Notes under the pieces: generated by a model
Databases searched by the model: none
Told to the model about the DNA's origin: nothing
Seen by the model: the letters and a program-made list of their open reading frames with translations, nothing else
Made by a program: the position numbers and the translations under genes
Assembly (NCBI GenBank): GCA_029252045.1
Contig: JAQXCD010000055.1
Coordinates: forward strand, 23,919 to 87,918
Length of the DNA stretch: 64,000 nt
Source of the DNA: Sulfitobacter sp.
GTDB taxonomy: Bacteria > Pseudomonadota > Alphaproteobacteria > Rhodobacterales > Rhodobacteraceae
Direction of reading: 5' to 3'
Shown: piece by piece, positions 1 through 8,352 of the stretch
How the letters are laid out: each line of letters opens with the position of its first letter
Numbering within the stretch: the stretch's first letter is position 1

Positions 1-2067
1 CTTTACCCCAGCATCATAGAGGAACTGATAATCCTGCTGCGGGATCACACCGCCACAGATCACCAGAATATCCTCCGCTCCGGCCTCCTTGAGCGCTTTG
101 ACCAGTTGTGGCGCCAGTGTTTTGTGGCCCGCTGCCTGGCTGCTGATGCCGATAACGTGTACATCGTTGTCCACGGCGTCTTGTGCTGCCTCTGCGGGGG
201 TCTGGAACAGCGGGCCTACGTCGACATCAAAACCGATATCTGCAAAGGCTGTTGCAATGACCTTGGCACCGCGGTCATGACCGTCCTGCCCCATTTTCAC
301 CACCAGCATGCGCGGGCGGCGGCCCTCATCCTCGGCAAATTCCTCGACCGATTTCTGGATCGCAGCAAAGCCCGCATCACCTTCGTAAGCAGCACCGTAA
401 ACGCCTGCCAATGTCTTGACCTCCGCGCGGTGGCGGCCGAATTCTTCTTCCATCGCCATGCTGATTTCTCCTACGGTTGCACGCGCACGCGCCGCTTCCA
501 CAGCGGCTTCCAACAAGTTGCCACCTTTTTTTGCGCGGCGTGTCATCTCGGCCAATGCTGCTGTGCAGGCCGCCTCGTCACGGGATGCGCGGATGCTTTC
601 CAGACGTTTGATCTGGCTATCGCGGACGGCGACGTTGTCCACATCCATGATGTCGATCGCATCTTCCTTGTCGCGACGATACTTGTTCACGCCGACGATC
701 ACATCGGTGCCGCGGTCTTGTCCCGCCTGCCGCTGGGCTGCTGCTTCCTCGATCCGCAGCTTGGGCATACCGGAGGCCACAGCCTTGGTCATGCCGCCCA
801 TCTCTTCGACTTCCTCGATCAACTTCCACGCGGCTTCGGCCATGTCGTGGGTCAACTTCTCGACGTAATAGGAACCCGCCAGCGGATCGACGACATTGGT
901 CACGCCGGTTTCTTCTTGCAAGATCAGCTGGGTGTTGCGCGCGATACGGCTGGAGTTCTCGGTCGGCAGGGCAATCGCCTCGTCCAGCGCGTTGGTGTGC
1001 AGCGACTGGGTGCCGCCCAGGACCGCTGACATCGCCTCATAGGCGGTGCGGATCACGTTGTTATAGGGGTCTTGCTCTTGCAGACTGACACCGGAAGTCT
1101 GGCAGTGGGTGCGCAGCATGGATGACTTGGGGTCTTTGGGCTGGAATTCATCCATAATGCGTGACCACAGCAGACGTGCGGCGCGCAGCTTGGCGGCCTC
1201 CATAAAGAAGTTCATACCGATGCAGAAGAAGAACGACAGGCGCGGCGCGAATTTATCAACGTCCATGCCTGCGGCAATCGCCGTGCGCACATACTCGCGG
1301 CCATCGGCCAACGTAAATGCCAGCTCTTGTACAAGGTTCGCACCCGCCTCTTGCATGTGGTAGCCTGAGATCGAGATGGAATTGAATTTCGGCATCTCAT
1401 TGGCCGTATATTCAATGATGTCCGCGATGATCTTCATCGACGGCTCTGGCGGATAGATATAGGTGTTGCGCACCATAAATTCTTTCAGAATATCATTCTG
1501 GATGGTTCCGGAGAGGACCGCACGAGAGTGACCCTGCTCCTCCCCCGCGACGATGAAATTCGCGAGGATCGGGATGACCGCGCCGTTCATCGTCATCGAC
1601 ACGCTGACCTTGTCGAGGGGGATGCCGTCGAAAAGGATTTTCATATCCTCGACGCTGTCAATCGCCACACCGGCCTTGCCTACATCGCCCTCCACACGCG
1701 GGTGGTCACTGTCATAGCCCCGGTGGGTTGCCAGATCAAACGCGACCGAGACGCCTTGCTGCCCTGCCGCAAGCGCCCGGCGGTAGAAGGCATTGGATTC
1801 CTCGGCGGTTGAGAAACCCGCATACTGGCGAATTGTCCACGGACGGCCTGCATACATCGTGGCCTTCACGCCGCGCGTATAGGGCCCCTGCCCCGGAATG
1901 CCGCCCAGATGGTTAACGCCTTCCAGATCCTCTGCCGTATAGAGCGGCGCGACGTCGATGCCTTCCAGCGTCTTCCAAGTCAGATCATCCAGCGGGCGGC
2001 CGCGCAGTTCGCCTTCAGCCAGTTTGCGCCAGTCGGCCTTTGAGGCAGGTGTTGTTTTGTTGGTCAT
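1..2067 (-). CDS. methylmalonyl-CoA mutase, 3' end cut by window edge
   Basis: Converts (R)-methylmalonyl-CoA to succinyl-CoA with adenosylcobalamin, the last step of propionyl-CoA assimilation. 689 codons are visible with no stop; the family is about 710 residues, so only a short C-terminus is missing. The N-terminal part is the TIM-barrel substrate domain ([16 protein letters not shown] near residue 70). The C-terminal B12-binding domain shows the base-off motif DGHDRG with the cobalt-ligand His at about residue 597. The ATG at 2067 is chosen because AAAGGA lies 8 nt upstream. It overlaps the 3' end of the upstream sulfotransferase-like gene by 53 nt. Single-chain form (domains fused), as usual in Rhodobacteraceae. 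The pccA and pccB genes lie upstream on the same strand. Confidence 0.96.
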   Translation of the reverse strand, partial: MTNKTTPASKADWRKLAEGELRGRPLDDLTWKTLEGIDVAPLYTAEDLEGVNHLGGIPGQGPYTRGVKATMYAGRPWTIRQYAGFSTAEESNAFYRRALAAGQQGVSVAFDLATHRGYDSDHPRVEGDVGKAGVAIDSVEDMKILFDGIPLDKVSVSMTMNGAVIPILANFIVAGEEQGHSRAVLSGTIQNDILKEFMVRNTYIYPPEPSMKIIADIIEYTANEMPKFNSISISGYHMQEAGANLVQELAFTLADGREYVRTAIAAGMDVDKFAPRLSFFFCIGMNFFMEAAKLRAARLLWSRIMDEFQPKDPKSSMLRTHCQTSGVSLQEQDPYNNVIRTAYEAMSAVLGGTQSLHTNALDEAIALPTENSSRIARNTQLILQEETGVTNVVDPLAGSYYVEKLTHDMAEAAWKLIEEVEEMGGMTKAVASGMPKLRIEEAAAQRQAGQDRGTDVIVGVNKYRRDKEDAIDIMDVDNVAVRDSQIKRLESIRASRDEAACTAALAEMTRRAKKGGNLLEAAVEAARARATVGEISMAMEEEFGRHRAEVKTLAGVYGAAYEGDAGFAAIQKSVEEFAEDEGRRPRMLVVKMGQDGHDRGAKVIATAFADIGFDVDVGPLFQTPAEAAQDAVDNDVHVIGISSQAAGHKTLAPQLVKALKEAGAEDILVICGGVIPQQDYQFLYDAGVK

Positions 2068-2983
2068 GGGACTGTCCTTTTGTCAGTGCTCCCGAAGGCA
2101 GGCTTTGGCCTGCTCTTTTGCGGGAGAGATCCTCTGTCAGTGTTGCAAGCCCGTCCGCACCAGCGGTGAGCCACATAATATCGTCCGCGTATGCCTCGCG
2201 CAGGTTCGCGGCCTGAAGCGGGGTAAAGGGGTTCCAACGCCCCTCACCCTGCGCCAAATGGGAGGGAAGCGCGTTTGATGCACCTTGGTATTGTGCAAGC
2301 GTGCTGCGCAATTTGGCCGTATCCGGTGAACGGTTCAGCCAGCTTGCGGCGTGACCATACGGCACGGGGCGGTCAATTGCAGTGCTAAGCACCGCGTCAG
2401 ACCGGCCTGCAAATTGCTCGAACGGGAGAATTCTGATTTCGGTTTCCGGCAGCGCAAAGGCCATATCGGTAATCACATCGCGCCACGTCCGTGGGGCGCT
2501 GGAAAACGCCGCAAGGCGTGTAGCATCCGGCACTGCATGGCCACGCCCCACGCCAAAAGCCGCGACAGACGACCACCATATATCCTGCGCACGAATGGTC
2601 ATGACGACACGGGCTATCCGGCCCTCAAATGTCGCCCCCAAACGGGCCAGCCGCTCCCCGATTGCGGGATAGAGCATACCAGCGCGCAGGCAGGCACGCG
2701 GCGCGCCAATCATATTCTCTTCACTGATTAAAAGCCGCTTTGCGCCTTCATTTTGCGCGCGCAATGCGTGAATGCGCACACGCCCCATAGCGCGGCGTTG
2801 CAGATCACGTCCGTTCATCACATGTGGCGCAGCAAACAAGCCGTTAAACAGACCTGTCCGCAACATATGCGGCTCCCAAACGGTTGTGCCGTCGTGCATG
2901 AGATGAGCGCGATTGCAGCGCAGATAGTGTTGAAAACTGGTAGATCCGGACCGGTGGGCCCCGACGTGCAAAATGATATCCAT
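2015..2983 (-). CDS. sulfotransferase-like P-loop protein
   Basis: 322 residues from the chosen ATG at 2983. It begins [18 protein letters not shown], the 5'-phosphosulfate-binding loop of PAPS-dependent sulfotransferases (GAHRSGST), right at the N-terminus as in that fold. A start at 3052 would add 23 residues ahead of this motif and is less likely. A second family-like segment ([10 protein letters not shown], residues 87-96) follows. No acceptor can be predicted. Its C-terminal tail (basic, low-complexity) runs 53 nt into the methylmalonyl-CoA mutase gene, so the two may be translationally coupled. It probably has no direct role in propionate metabolism; this is inference from family only. 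Confidence 0.75.
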   Translation of the reverse strand: MDIILHVGAHRSGSTSFQHYLRCNRAHLMHDGTTVWEPHMLRTGLFNGLFAAPHVMNGRDLQRRAMGRVRIHALRAQNEGAKRLLISEENMIGAPRACLRAGMLYPAIGERLARLGATFEGRIARVVMTIRAQDIWWSSVAAFGVGRGHAVPDATRLAAFSSAPRTWRDVITDMAFALPETEIRILPFEQFAGRSDAVLSTAIDRPVPYGHAASWLNRSPDTAKLRSTLAQYQGASNALPSHLAQGEGRWNPFTPLQAANLREAYADDIMWLTAGADGLATLTEDLSRKRAGQSLPSGALTKGQSHDQQNNTCLKGRLAQTG

Positions 2984-3151
2984 AAGCCGAGCAATGCCTT
3001 TGCGCCATGTGGCCGCGACAGGCAGCCGGGATTGGGAAACTGCGGCAGTCATGCGGCAAAATCCCTTGCGACAGGCTTAATGTTAAAAATGGCGCTAACT
3101 GCCTTCGCAATTGCGAGCAGGCCCCCTATATATGGTTCAGAGGGAGAGCTT

Positions 3152-3604
3152 ATGAAACCGTTGCTAAGTGCTGTTATTATTGCTGTTTTTGCCGGTAGCG
3201 GGCACGCGCAGACCCTGTTCCAGCCGGACTTGCCCTTGGTGCTACAGGCAGCAGATGTCACCGATTTAAGTGAATTTAAGTGGAAAAAGCGCCCTGTCAT
3301 CGTTTTTGCCGATAGCGTGGATGACCCCGCCTTTGTCGAACAGATGGAGCTGCTGAGCAAAGGCGCTGCCGATCTGACTGAGCGCGATATAATCGTGCTC
3401 GTTGACACAGATCCCGCTGCCCGAAGCGATATCCGGCTGCGCATGCGCCCGCGCGGCTTCATGCTGACACTGGTCGGCAAGGACGGCAACGTGGCCCTGC
3501 GCAAACCGTTCCCGTGGCATGTCCGCGAAATCACCCGCAGCATCGACAAAATGCCCATGCGCCAACGCGAAATCCGCGATGCAAAAGACGCCTCAGGGCA
3601 ATAA
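3152..3604 (+). CDS. DUF4174-family secreted protein
   Basis: 150-residue protein with an N-terminal signal peptide (MKPLLSAVIIAVFAGSGHA, likely cleaved after HA). The rest resembles the DUF4174 family: WKKRPVIVFADS near residue 45, then a thioredoxin-like alternation and RGFMLTLVGKDGNVALRK near residue 108. Families of this kind look like thioredoxin folds without a CxxC redox pair, and none is visible here. AGGGAGAG lies 3-10 nt upstream of the ATG. It is the only plus-strand gene inside the propionate cluster and has its own intergenic promoter region (about 3053-3151). Function unknown; periplasmic location is inferred from the signal peptide. Confidence 0.8.
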   Translation: MKPLLSAVIIAVFAGSGHAQTLFQPDLPLVLQAADVTDLSEFKWKKRPVIVFADSVDDPAFVEQMELLSKGAADLTERDIIVLVDTDPAARSDIRLRMRPRGFMLTLVGKDGNVALRKPFPWHVREITRSIDKMPMRQREIRDAKDASGQ

Positions 3605-3638
3605 TTACCGCGGACATTATTATTTCTGCCCAACTTGC

Positions 3639-4541
3639 TCATTCGAAAAAGCTCTCCTCGAGTTCGGCAATCTGGTAGCTGCGCTTCACGCGGCAGCCTA
3701 CCTCGTGGGCAATCATGAGCTTTGATAAATGGTGTCCGTCGACCAGTACAATTCGCGCGCCCAGCTTCTCTGCTGTGCGGCGGGCATCGGATGAAAAGCT
3801 GGAGGTAGTGACAAAAATGCCTTTAGTGACATCTTTCATGCCCAACGCGCCATAAAAATCGCGCATCGCACCGCTGCCAATCACATTCTGCGCTGCATAC
3901 CGCTTTGCCTGAACATAGACCTGATCGACGCCGAGTTGATCAAGGTTGATTACACCGTCGACACCGTCATCCCCTACCTGCCCGATCACACGTCCAGCAG
4001 TCGCGTCATAGCCGTAGCCCATTTTCAGCAGCAGGCGGACGATAATATCCTCGAAAAACGCAGGGGCGCTATCACGCAATTTGGCCAGCAGATCATCAGC
4101 CAGAGCAGCATTTATTTCTTCGTAGGCGGCGTTGAGGATTTCGTCAGGTGTGCGGCCTTGGTTTGCATCAACAAAGTTATCGTTTATTTTCAGTTCATTT
4201 AATTCAGACTTCGGGTCTTGAGATGCCGAAAACCGCATCAGAGATGCAATACTCAGCTTCTCCGGATTTGATGCCAAAACTGCGCTACCCTCAGCAGTGA
4301 TCACGAAATACCCACGCCGCGTGGCTTTAACCAAGCCCGCTTTTTTTAGATAGCTTTTTGCCCAGTGGACACGGTTTGCAAATGTCGTCTGCTTACCACT
4401 CGGCAGTAACTCAGCCCGTTCTTCTGGACTCAATCCGAATTCCTGATCCAGTTCCGTAACGACATCAGAGATGTGCCGCTCCCCCTTCTCGGAGGAGCGG
4501 AGCACCGGTTTCATCAGCGTCTGGAAGTCAGGTATGCCCAA
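3639..4541 (-). CDS. mrr: Mrr-type (type IV) restriction endonuclease
   Basis: 300 residues. The N-terminal third is a winged-helix Mrr_N-like DNA-binding domain (TFANRVHWAKSYLKKAGL, then RRGYFVITAEG). The C-terminal domain is Mrr_cat: a PD-(D/E)XK fold with GDDGVDG near residue 214 followed by VYVQAKRY near 230, matching the D-x(n)-QAK signature, then GIFVTTSSFSSDAR. Mrr enzymes cut foreign, usually modified, DNA. The start is TTG at 4541, three bases after the pccA stop, so translation is probably coupled to pccA. Base composition is visibly more AT-rich than pccA (for example 4140-4210), suggesting acquisition by transfer into the operon. No cognate methylase is visible, consistent with type IV. 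Confidence 0.88.
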   Translation of the reverse strand: MGIPDFQTLMKPVLRSSEKGERHISDVVTELDQEFGLSPEERAELLPSGKQTTFANRVHWAKSYLKKAGLVKATRRGYFVITAEGSAVLASNPEKLSIASLMRFSASQDPKSELNELKINDNFVDANQGRTPDEILNAAYEEINAALADDLLAKLRDSAPAFFEDIIVRLLLKMGYGYDATAGRVIGQVGDDGVDGVINLDQLGVDQVYVQAKRYAAQNVIGSGAMRDFYGALGMKDVTKGIFVTTSSFSSDARRTAEKLGARIVLVDGHHLSKLMIAHEVGCRVKRSYQIAELEESFFE

Positions 4542-4544
4542 AGC

Positions 4545-6590
4545 TCACTCGAACTCCATAATCACGTCATCAACAGCAAGACTGTCGCCGGCAGCTGCGT
4601 TGATTTTGGTCACGATGCCTTTACGCTCGGCGCGCAGGATGTTTTCCATCTTCATGGCTTCGATTGTGCACAGGGCCTGACCCTCTTGCACTTCATCGCC
4701 TTCGGCCACGTCCAGTTTCACAATCAGACCCGGCATCGGGCAGAGCAGCAGCTTGGATGTATCTGGCGGCACCTTAACTGGCATCTTGCGGGCCATTTCG
4801 GCCTGTAGCGGCGTGCGCACATGAACCTTGAGGTCCGCGCCACGGGTGCGGATACGGAAGCCACCTGAAATTTTGCCAACTTTCAAAACCAGCGGCGCAT
4901 CTGCCACGGTCATGGTGGCCAGCTGATCGCCCGGTGTCCAGTCACTGCTGACGCGCATTGTCTCGCCGCCCTCGAAGGTGATCGTAGCGCCCGATGGGTC
5001 AGCGGCGATGGTCACGTCAAAGCTGTGATCTTGCAGCGCCACGTTCCAGTCGGTGCCGACTTTACGTTCGTGGTTGTCCATCCGGCCCGACACCCGCGCG
5101 CGGCGGATTTCGGCGACGCGGTGCATGGCGGCAGTTGCAGCGGCAATGCGCTTCAGCTCACCCTCAGCCAGTGTCACGCCTTCAAAGCCATCAGGATATT
5201 CGTTCTCGATAAAGGCAGTTGTCATGGTGCCCGCGACAAAGATCGGGTGGTCCATCACAGCACTCAGGAACGGCAGGTTGTGGCCGATGCCTTCCACTTC
5301 AAAGCTGTCCAGCGCCACTCGCATCCGCTCGATCGCTTCGCCGCGTGTGGGCGCCCATGTGCACAGCTTTGCAATCATCGGATCGTAGTACATGGAGATT
5401 TCGCCGCCCTCATAGACGCCGGTATCATTACGCACGGCCATCGTGCCTGTGGGCGCATCGCCATGCCATTTGTCGTTGTCCAGCAGCGGACCAGCCGCAA
5501 TTTCGGCGGGTGGACGGTATCGGGTCAGACGGCCAATGGAGGGCAGAAAGCCACGATACGGGTCTTCGGCATAGAGGCGGTTTTCAATCGCCCAGCCGTT
5601 GATCTGCACGTCTTCTTGTTTGATGGTCAGGGCCTCACCATTGGCGACGCGGATCATCTGCTCGACAAGGTCCACGCCCGTGATCATCTCGGTGATCGGG
5701 TGTTCCACCTGCAGGCGTGTGTTCATCTCGAGGAAGTAGAAATTCTTGTCGCCGTCTACGATGAATTCGACCGTGCCTGCGGAAGTATAGCCAACCGCCT
5801 GCGCCAGAGCGACCGACTGCTCGCCCATCGCCTTGCGGGTCTCGGCATCAAGAAACGGGCTGGGCGCTTCCTCGACCACCTTCTGGTTGCGGCGCTGGAT
5901 CGAGCATTCCCGCTCGTTCAGGTAAATCCCGTTGCCGTGGGCATCGCAGAGCACCTGAATTTCGATGTGGCGCGGGTTGGTCACGAATTTCTCGATAAAG
6001 ATACGGTCGTCACCAAAAGAATTGGCGGCTTCGTTCTTGGAAGACTGGAAACCCTCGCGCGCCTCGGCATCATTCCACGCGATGCGCATGCCCTTGCCGC
6101 CGCCACCCGCAGTGGCCTTGAGCATGACAGGATAGCCGATTTCATTCGAAATCTTCACCGCTTCATCCGCGTCCGCGATGATGCCCATATAGCCGGGGAC
6201 CGTGCTGACGCCTGCCTCCTTTGCGATCTTCTTGGAGGTGATCTTGTCCCCCATTTTTTCAATCGCACCAACAGGGGGGCCTACAAAGGCCACGCCCGCC
6301 GCGCTCAGCGCTTCGGCAAATTTGGAGTTCTCGGAGAGGAAGCCGTACCCCGGATGCACCGCCTGCGCGCCGGATTCCTTGATCGCGGCCATCACTTTGT
6401 CGATGACAATATAGGACTGGTTCGCTGGCGGCGGCCCGATGTGGATGGCCTCATCCGCCATCTGCACATGCAGCGCCTGTTTGTCCGCATCCGAATAGAT
6501 CGCAACGGTCTGGATACCCATTTTGCGCGCTGTCTTGATGACGCGGCAGGCAATCTCGCCACGGTTGGCGATCAGGATCTTATTGAACAT
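4545..6590 (-). CDS. pccA: propionyl-CoA carboxylase alpha subunit (biotin carboxylase/BCCP)
   Basis: 681 residues. Carboxylates biotin with ATP and bicarbonate; the beta subunit then transfers CO2 to propionyl-CoA to give methylmalonyl-CoA. Domains in order: biotin carboxylase N-terminal (MFNKILIANRGEIACRVIKT), ATP-grasp (KATAGGGGKGMR near residue 160), biotin carboxylase C-terminal, a BT linker region, and the biotinyl domain with EAMKMEN, biotin-accepting Lys at about 647. Length is typical. It is separated from its partner pccB by four small genes on the same strand and is followed immediately by mrr. Expression is probably driven from the operator-bearing promoter ahead of pccB, though a 105-nt gap upstream could hold an internal promoter. 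Confidence 0.98.
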   Translation of the reverse strand: MFNKILIANRGEIACRVIKTARKMGIQTVAIYSDADKQALHVQMADEAIHIGPPPANQSYIVIDKVMAAIKESGAQAVHPGYGFLSENSKFAEALSAAGVAFVGPPVGAIEKMGDKITSKKIAKEAGVSTVPGYMGIIADADEAVKISNEIGYPVMLKATAGGGGKGMRIAWNDAEAREGFQSSKNEAANSFGDDRIFIEKFVTNPRHIEIQVLCDAHGNGIYLNERECSIQRRNQKVVEEAPSPFLDAETRKAMGEQSVALAQAVGYTSAGTVEFIVDGDKNFYFLEMNTRLQVEHPITEMITGVDLVEQMIRVANGEALTIKQEDVQINGWAIENRLYAEDPYRGFLPSIGRLTRYRPPAEIAAGPLLDNDKWHGDAPTGTMAVRNDTGVYEGGEISMYYDPMIAKLCTWAPTRGEAIERMRVALDSFEVEGIGHNLPFLSAVMDHPIFVAGTMTTAFIENEYPDGFEGVTLAEGELKRIAAATAAMHRVAEIRRARVSGRMDNHERKVGTDWNVALQDHSFDVTIAADPSGATITFEGGETMRVSSDWTPGDQLATMTVADAPLVLKVGKISGGFRIRTRGADLKVHVRTPLQAEMARKMPVKVPPDTSKLLLCPMPGLIVKLDVAEGDEVQEGQALCTIEAMKMENILRAERKGIVTKINAAAGDSLAVDDVIMEFE

Positions 6591-6695
6591 AGCTTCGGCC
6601 CTTCTGAATGGTCATGGAAGTTTTGAAATGCGCAGAGCACCGCGGCGCGGGCTTGGCATAGCAGTTTGATGGTGTTGAGAGGCGCAGGAAGATCA

Positions 6696-7061
6696 TCATT
6701 CCTCGCCTACAATGTGCGGATAACTTTGGCGCGCGATGCGCACATCAATCACCAGCATGGATTCGTAATGCGCGGGGTCAAACGGATCGGTCGCAGGGAT
6801 TACCTCACGGCCAAACAGCCATGACAGGCGGCCGGCGTCCAGATTGCCCCGCTCGAACGGCTGATCGCCGAAGGCCTCCCACAGCGCTTTGAAAAAGCCC
6901 TCATCCGCGCGCTTGTCCGGCGGACGGCGGTCCGAGCGCCGCTCCCGGCGGGTCAGCTCTGTCGCGCCTTTGGGATTGGCGCGGCGCAATGTGAATTGGA
7001 AATCGGTGCCGGGCAGACGGCCCGGGAAACCACGGTGTTTGAGCATGTAATCTAGTGCCAT
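6696..7061 (-). CDS. conserved hypothetical protein of the pcc cluster
   Basis: 121 residues, soluble, no signal peptide or membrane segment. It starts MALDYMLKHRGFPGRLPGTD, has a highly basic stretch (TRRERRSDRRPP, residues 37-48) and ends with an acidic EE. I do not recognise a named domain. Codon use matches the neighbouring pcc genes, and the frame is open with a coherent charge pattern. It lies between the small lipoprotein gene and pccA on the same strand, 105 nt ahead of pccA, so co-expression with the carboxylase is likely. Whether it has a role in propionate metabolism is unknown. Confidence 0.7.
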   Translation of the reverse strand: MALDYMLKHRGFPGRLPGTDFQFTLRRANPKGATELTRRERRSDRRPPDKRADEGFFKALWEAFGDQPFERGNLDAGRLSWLFGREVIPATDPFDPAHYESMLVIDVRIARQSYPHIVGEE

Positions 7062-7121
7062 GCCGCGCCCTCCGTGGTGAGGGGGGTCAGGACGGCCGCG
7101 AACGCCCGTCCTGTCTGTCGC

Positions 7122-7268
7122 TTACTTGTATTTACCTGTGTACACAGGTTCCTGGCTGATCGGCTCTGGATCGACCACGACAAATTCTTCGACCTGCTGC
7201 TCGCGGGCACACGCGGCTGCAGCGACCAAAAGGCCGAGCATTGCCACAAGTTTGATGTTCTTCGACAT
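7122..7268 (-). CDS. small lipoprotein (48 aa)
   Basis: 48-residue ORF with ATG at 7268 and a strong AGGAG 7 nt upstream. The N-terminus is a type II signal: MSKNIKLVAMLGLLVAAAAC, with the lipobox Cys at residue 20. The mature part is only 28 residues, acidic then polar, ending GKYK. The perfect ribosome site and lipobox make it a real gene despite its length. It lies in the same orientation as, and between, pccB and pccA. Mature peptides of this size usually serve as small envelope-tethered factors; no function can be assigned. Confidence 0.75.
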   Translation of the reverse strand: MSKNIKLVAMLGLLVAAAACAREQQVEEFVVVDPEPISQEPVYTGKYK

Positions 7269-7340
7269 CTGTATCTCCTGTCTCTGGTTGTACGGGATAG
7301 GTTTTCAAAACCTGCCATGTTTCCCGCATATGAATCAGTC

Positions 7341-7414
7341 CGTACTTCTGTACGAACCTCCCCGATCATACCGGAGCGGTGCGCGCATGGATATGTGGAT
7401 AAATCTGTGGACAA
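7341..7414. promoter_or_regulatory. inverted repeat and two DnaA-box-like nonamers
   Basis: In the 214-bp gap upstream of the small lipoprotein gene there is a perfect inverted repeat CGTAC-TTCT-GTACG (7341-7354). Two DnaA-box-like nonamers follow in tandem: TGTGGATAA (7394-7402, exact complement of TTATCCACA) and TGTGGACAA (7406-7414, one difference), spaced 12 bp start to start. The sites are seen directly. Any binding by DnaA or another regulator is inference. No AT-rich unwinding region or replication gene is near, so this is not proposed as an origin. Confidence 0.4.
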
Positions 7415-7482
7415 ATTATGTGACTCCAAAGCCGCAACTGCCTGCCCGCCTGAGGATCGGGCCGCAAGATATTGTGTATGCA

Positions 7483-7860
7483 TCAAAAATCATCCCATAT
7501 GCAGGTGTCGCCTTCGGGGCGAAACGCTTCGAAAAACTGGACTCCGTCGGGGTCAGCCACGCCAAATTCGGTGATCCGGTCCATAAACGAGATCACAATT
7601 TTGTCAGGCGTCAGCGCATGTTCGGCCAGATAGGGCAGTGCAAAACTCTGGCACAGGTGCAACATATCATCGCCTGCCGTCTCATAGGTGATCTGCCCTT
7701 CCCCCGCCGCGATGCGGGGCGCCAGATAGCGAAACCGGAGCCATGTGGCGTCCTCTTGCGCGTCGATCAGCACCTCATGCAGGGTTACGTCCTGACCGGA
7801 GGGCAATTCATCGGCGGCCAGCGGGCTGGCCAGCAGGGCAAAGGCAAGACCGAGCTTCAT
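7483..7860 (-). CDS. DUF6497-like secreted protein
   Basis: 125 residues with a short signal peptide (MKLGLAFALLASPLAADE, cleavage probably after ADE or ALA). The mature domain of about 107 residues contains two Cys (CQSF near 90 and CIWDDF at the C-terminus) that could form a periplasmic disulfide. It resembles the DUF6497 family known mainly from Rhodobacteraceae; this is a recognition call, not a search. The start overlaps the upstream cupin stop by 4 nt (ATGA), so the two are translated together. Function unknown. Confidence 0.65.
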   Translation of the reverse strand: MKLGLAFALLASPLAADELPSGQDVTLHEVLIDAQEDATWLRFRYLAPRIAAGEGQITYETAGDDMLHLCQSFALPYLAEHALTPDKIVISFMDRITEFGVADPDGVQFFEAFRPEGDTCIWDDF

Positions 7861-8252
7861 GGTGCATCCGCCGCATGGGTTGCGAATTCGGCCGGCGAGA
7901 CGATCTCGATCAGCTCCATATCATCGGAATGGCGCACCTCGCGGTGGCGTATGCCGGACGGTTGCAGCACGCAGGACCCTGCGCGCAGGACATGCTCGCC
8001 CTCGCCTTCATATTCGAACACCACCCAGCCCTTGGTGACATAGACCATCTGGAAATCCAGATCATGGGTATGCCATGTGCCGGGGCTTTCCATACCCGGC
8101 ACGGCACGGATCACATGCGCGCCGAACTTACCACCTGTGGCTTCAGGAATGCCCAATTGGCGATATTCGAAGAACGGGCGCAGGCCCGCGCCTTCAAACG
8201 CGCCGCTATCAGCGTGAGTGATGGTAAAGCTGGATGTAGACCAAACGCTCAT
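7857..8252 (-). CDS. cupin-domain protein
   Basis: 131 residues forming a single small beta-barrel. Cupin motif 1 is seen as GTWHTHDLDFQMVYVTKGW (residues 58-76; metal-ligand candidates are the two His and the Asp/Gln that follow), and motif 2 as LQPSGIRHREVRH (about residues 96-108). Such cupins are metal-binding sensors or small enzymes. It lies 100 nt downstream of pccB and overlaps the next gene by ATGA, so it is part of the propionate operon. Substrate unknown. Confidence 0.8.
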   Translation of the reverse strand: MSVWSTSSFTITHADSGAFEGAGLRPFFEYRQLGIPEATGGKFGAHVIRAVPGMESPGTWHTHDLDFQMVYVTKGWVVFEYEGEGEHVLRAGSCVLQPSGIRHREVRHSDDMELIEIVSPAEFATHAADAP

Positions 8253-8352
8253 AGTGCTGCCTTTTGGCTGAGGTTACGCCACAGCCCCTTACGGTGAACA
8301 AACCCACCGCAAGGGGTGCCGCGCATATGCAAGTGCCGAACCATCGCGCGTG

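Noticed and set aside
106..1029. Plus-strand open frame over methylmalonyl-CoA mutase
   Set aside because: The minus-strand mutase reading is conserved through both domains; the plus frame is Cys/His-rich with no family signal.
5025..6626. 533-codon open frame antisense to pccA
   Set aside because: It mirrors the codon pattern of the high-GC sense gene, has no ribosome site and gives a His/Arg/Asp-rich protein without domains. Same verdict for long antisense frames over betA (13608-15278), betB (15318-16844), the BCCT gene (16796-17950) and telA (50185-51525).
7394..7414. Replication origin at the DnaA-like boxes
   Set aside because: Only two boxes, no AT-rich unwinding element, no dnaA, parAB, hemE or repABC nearby.
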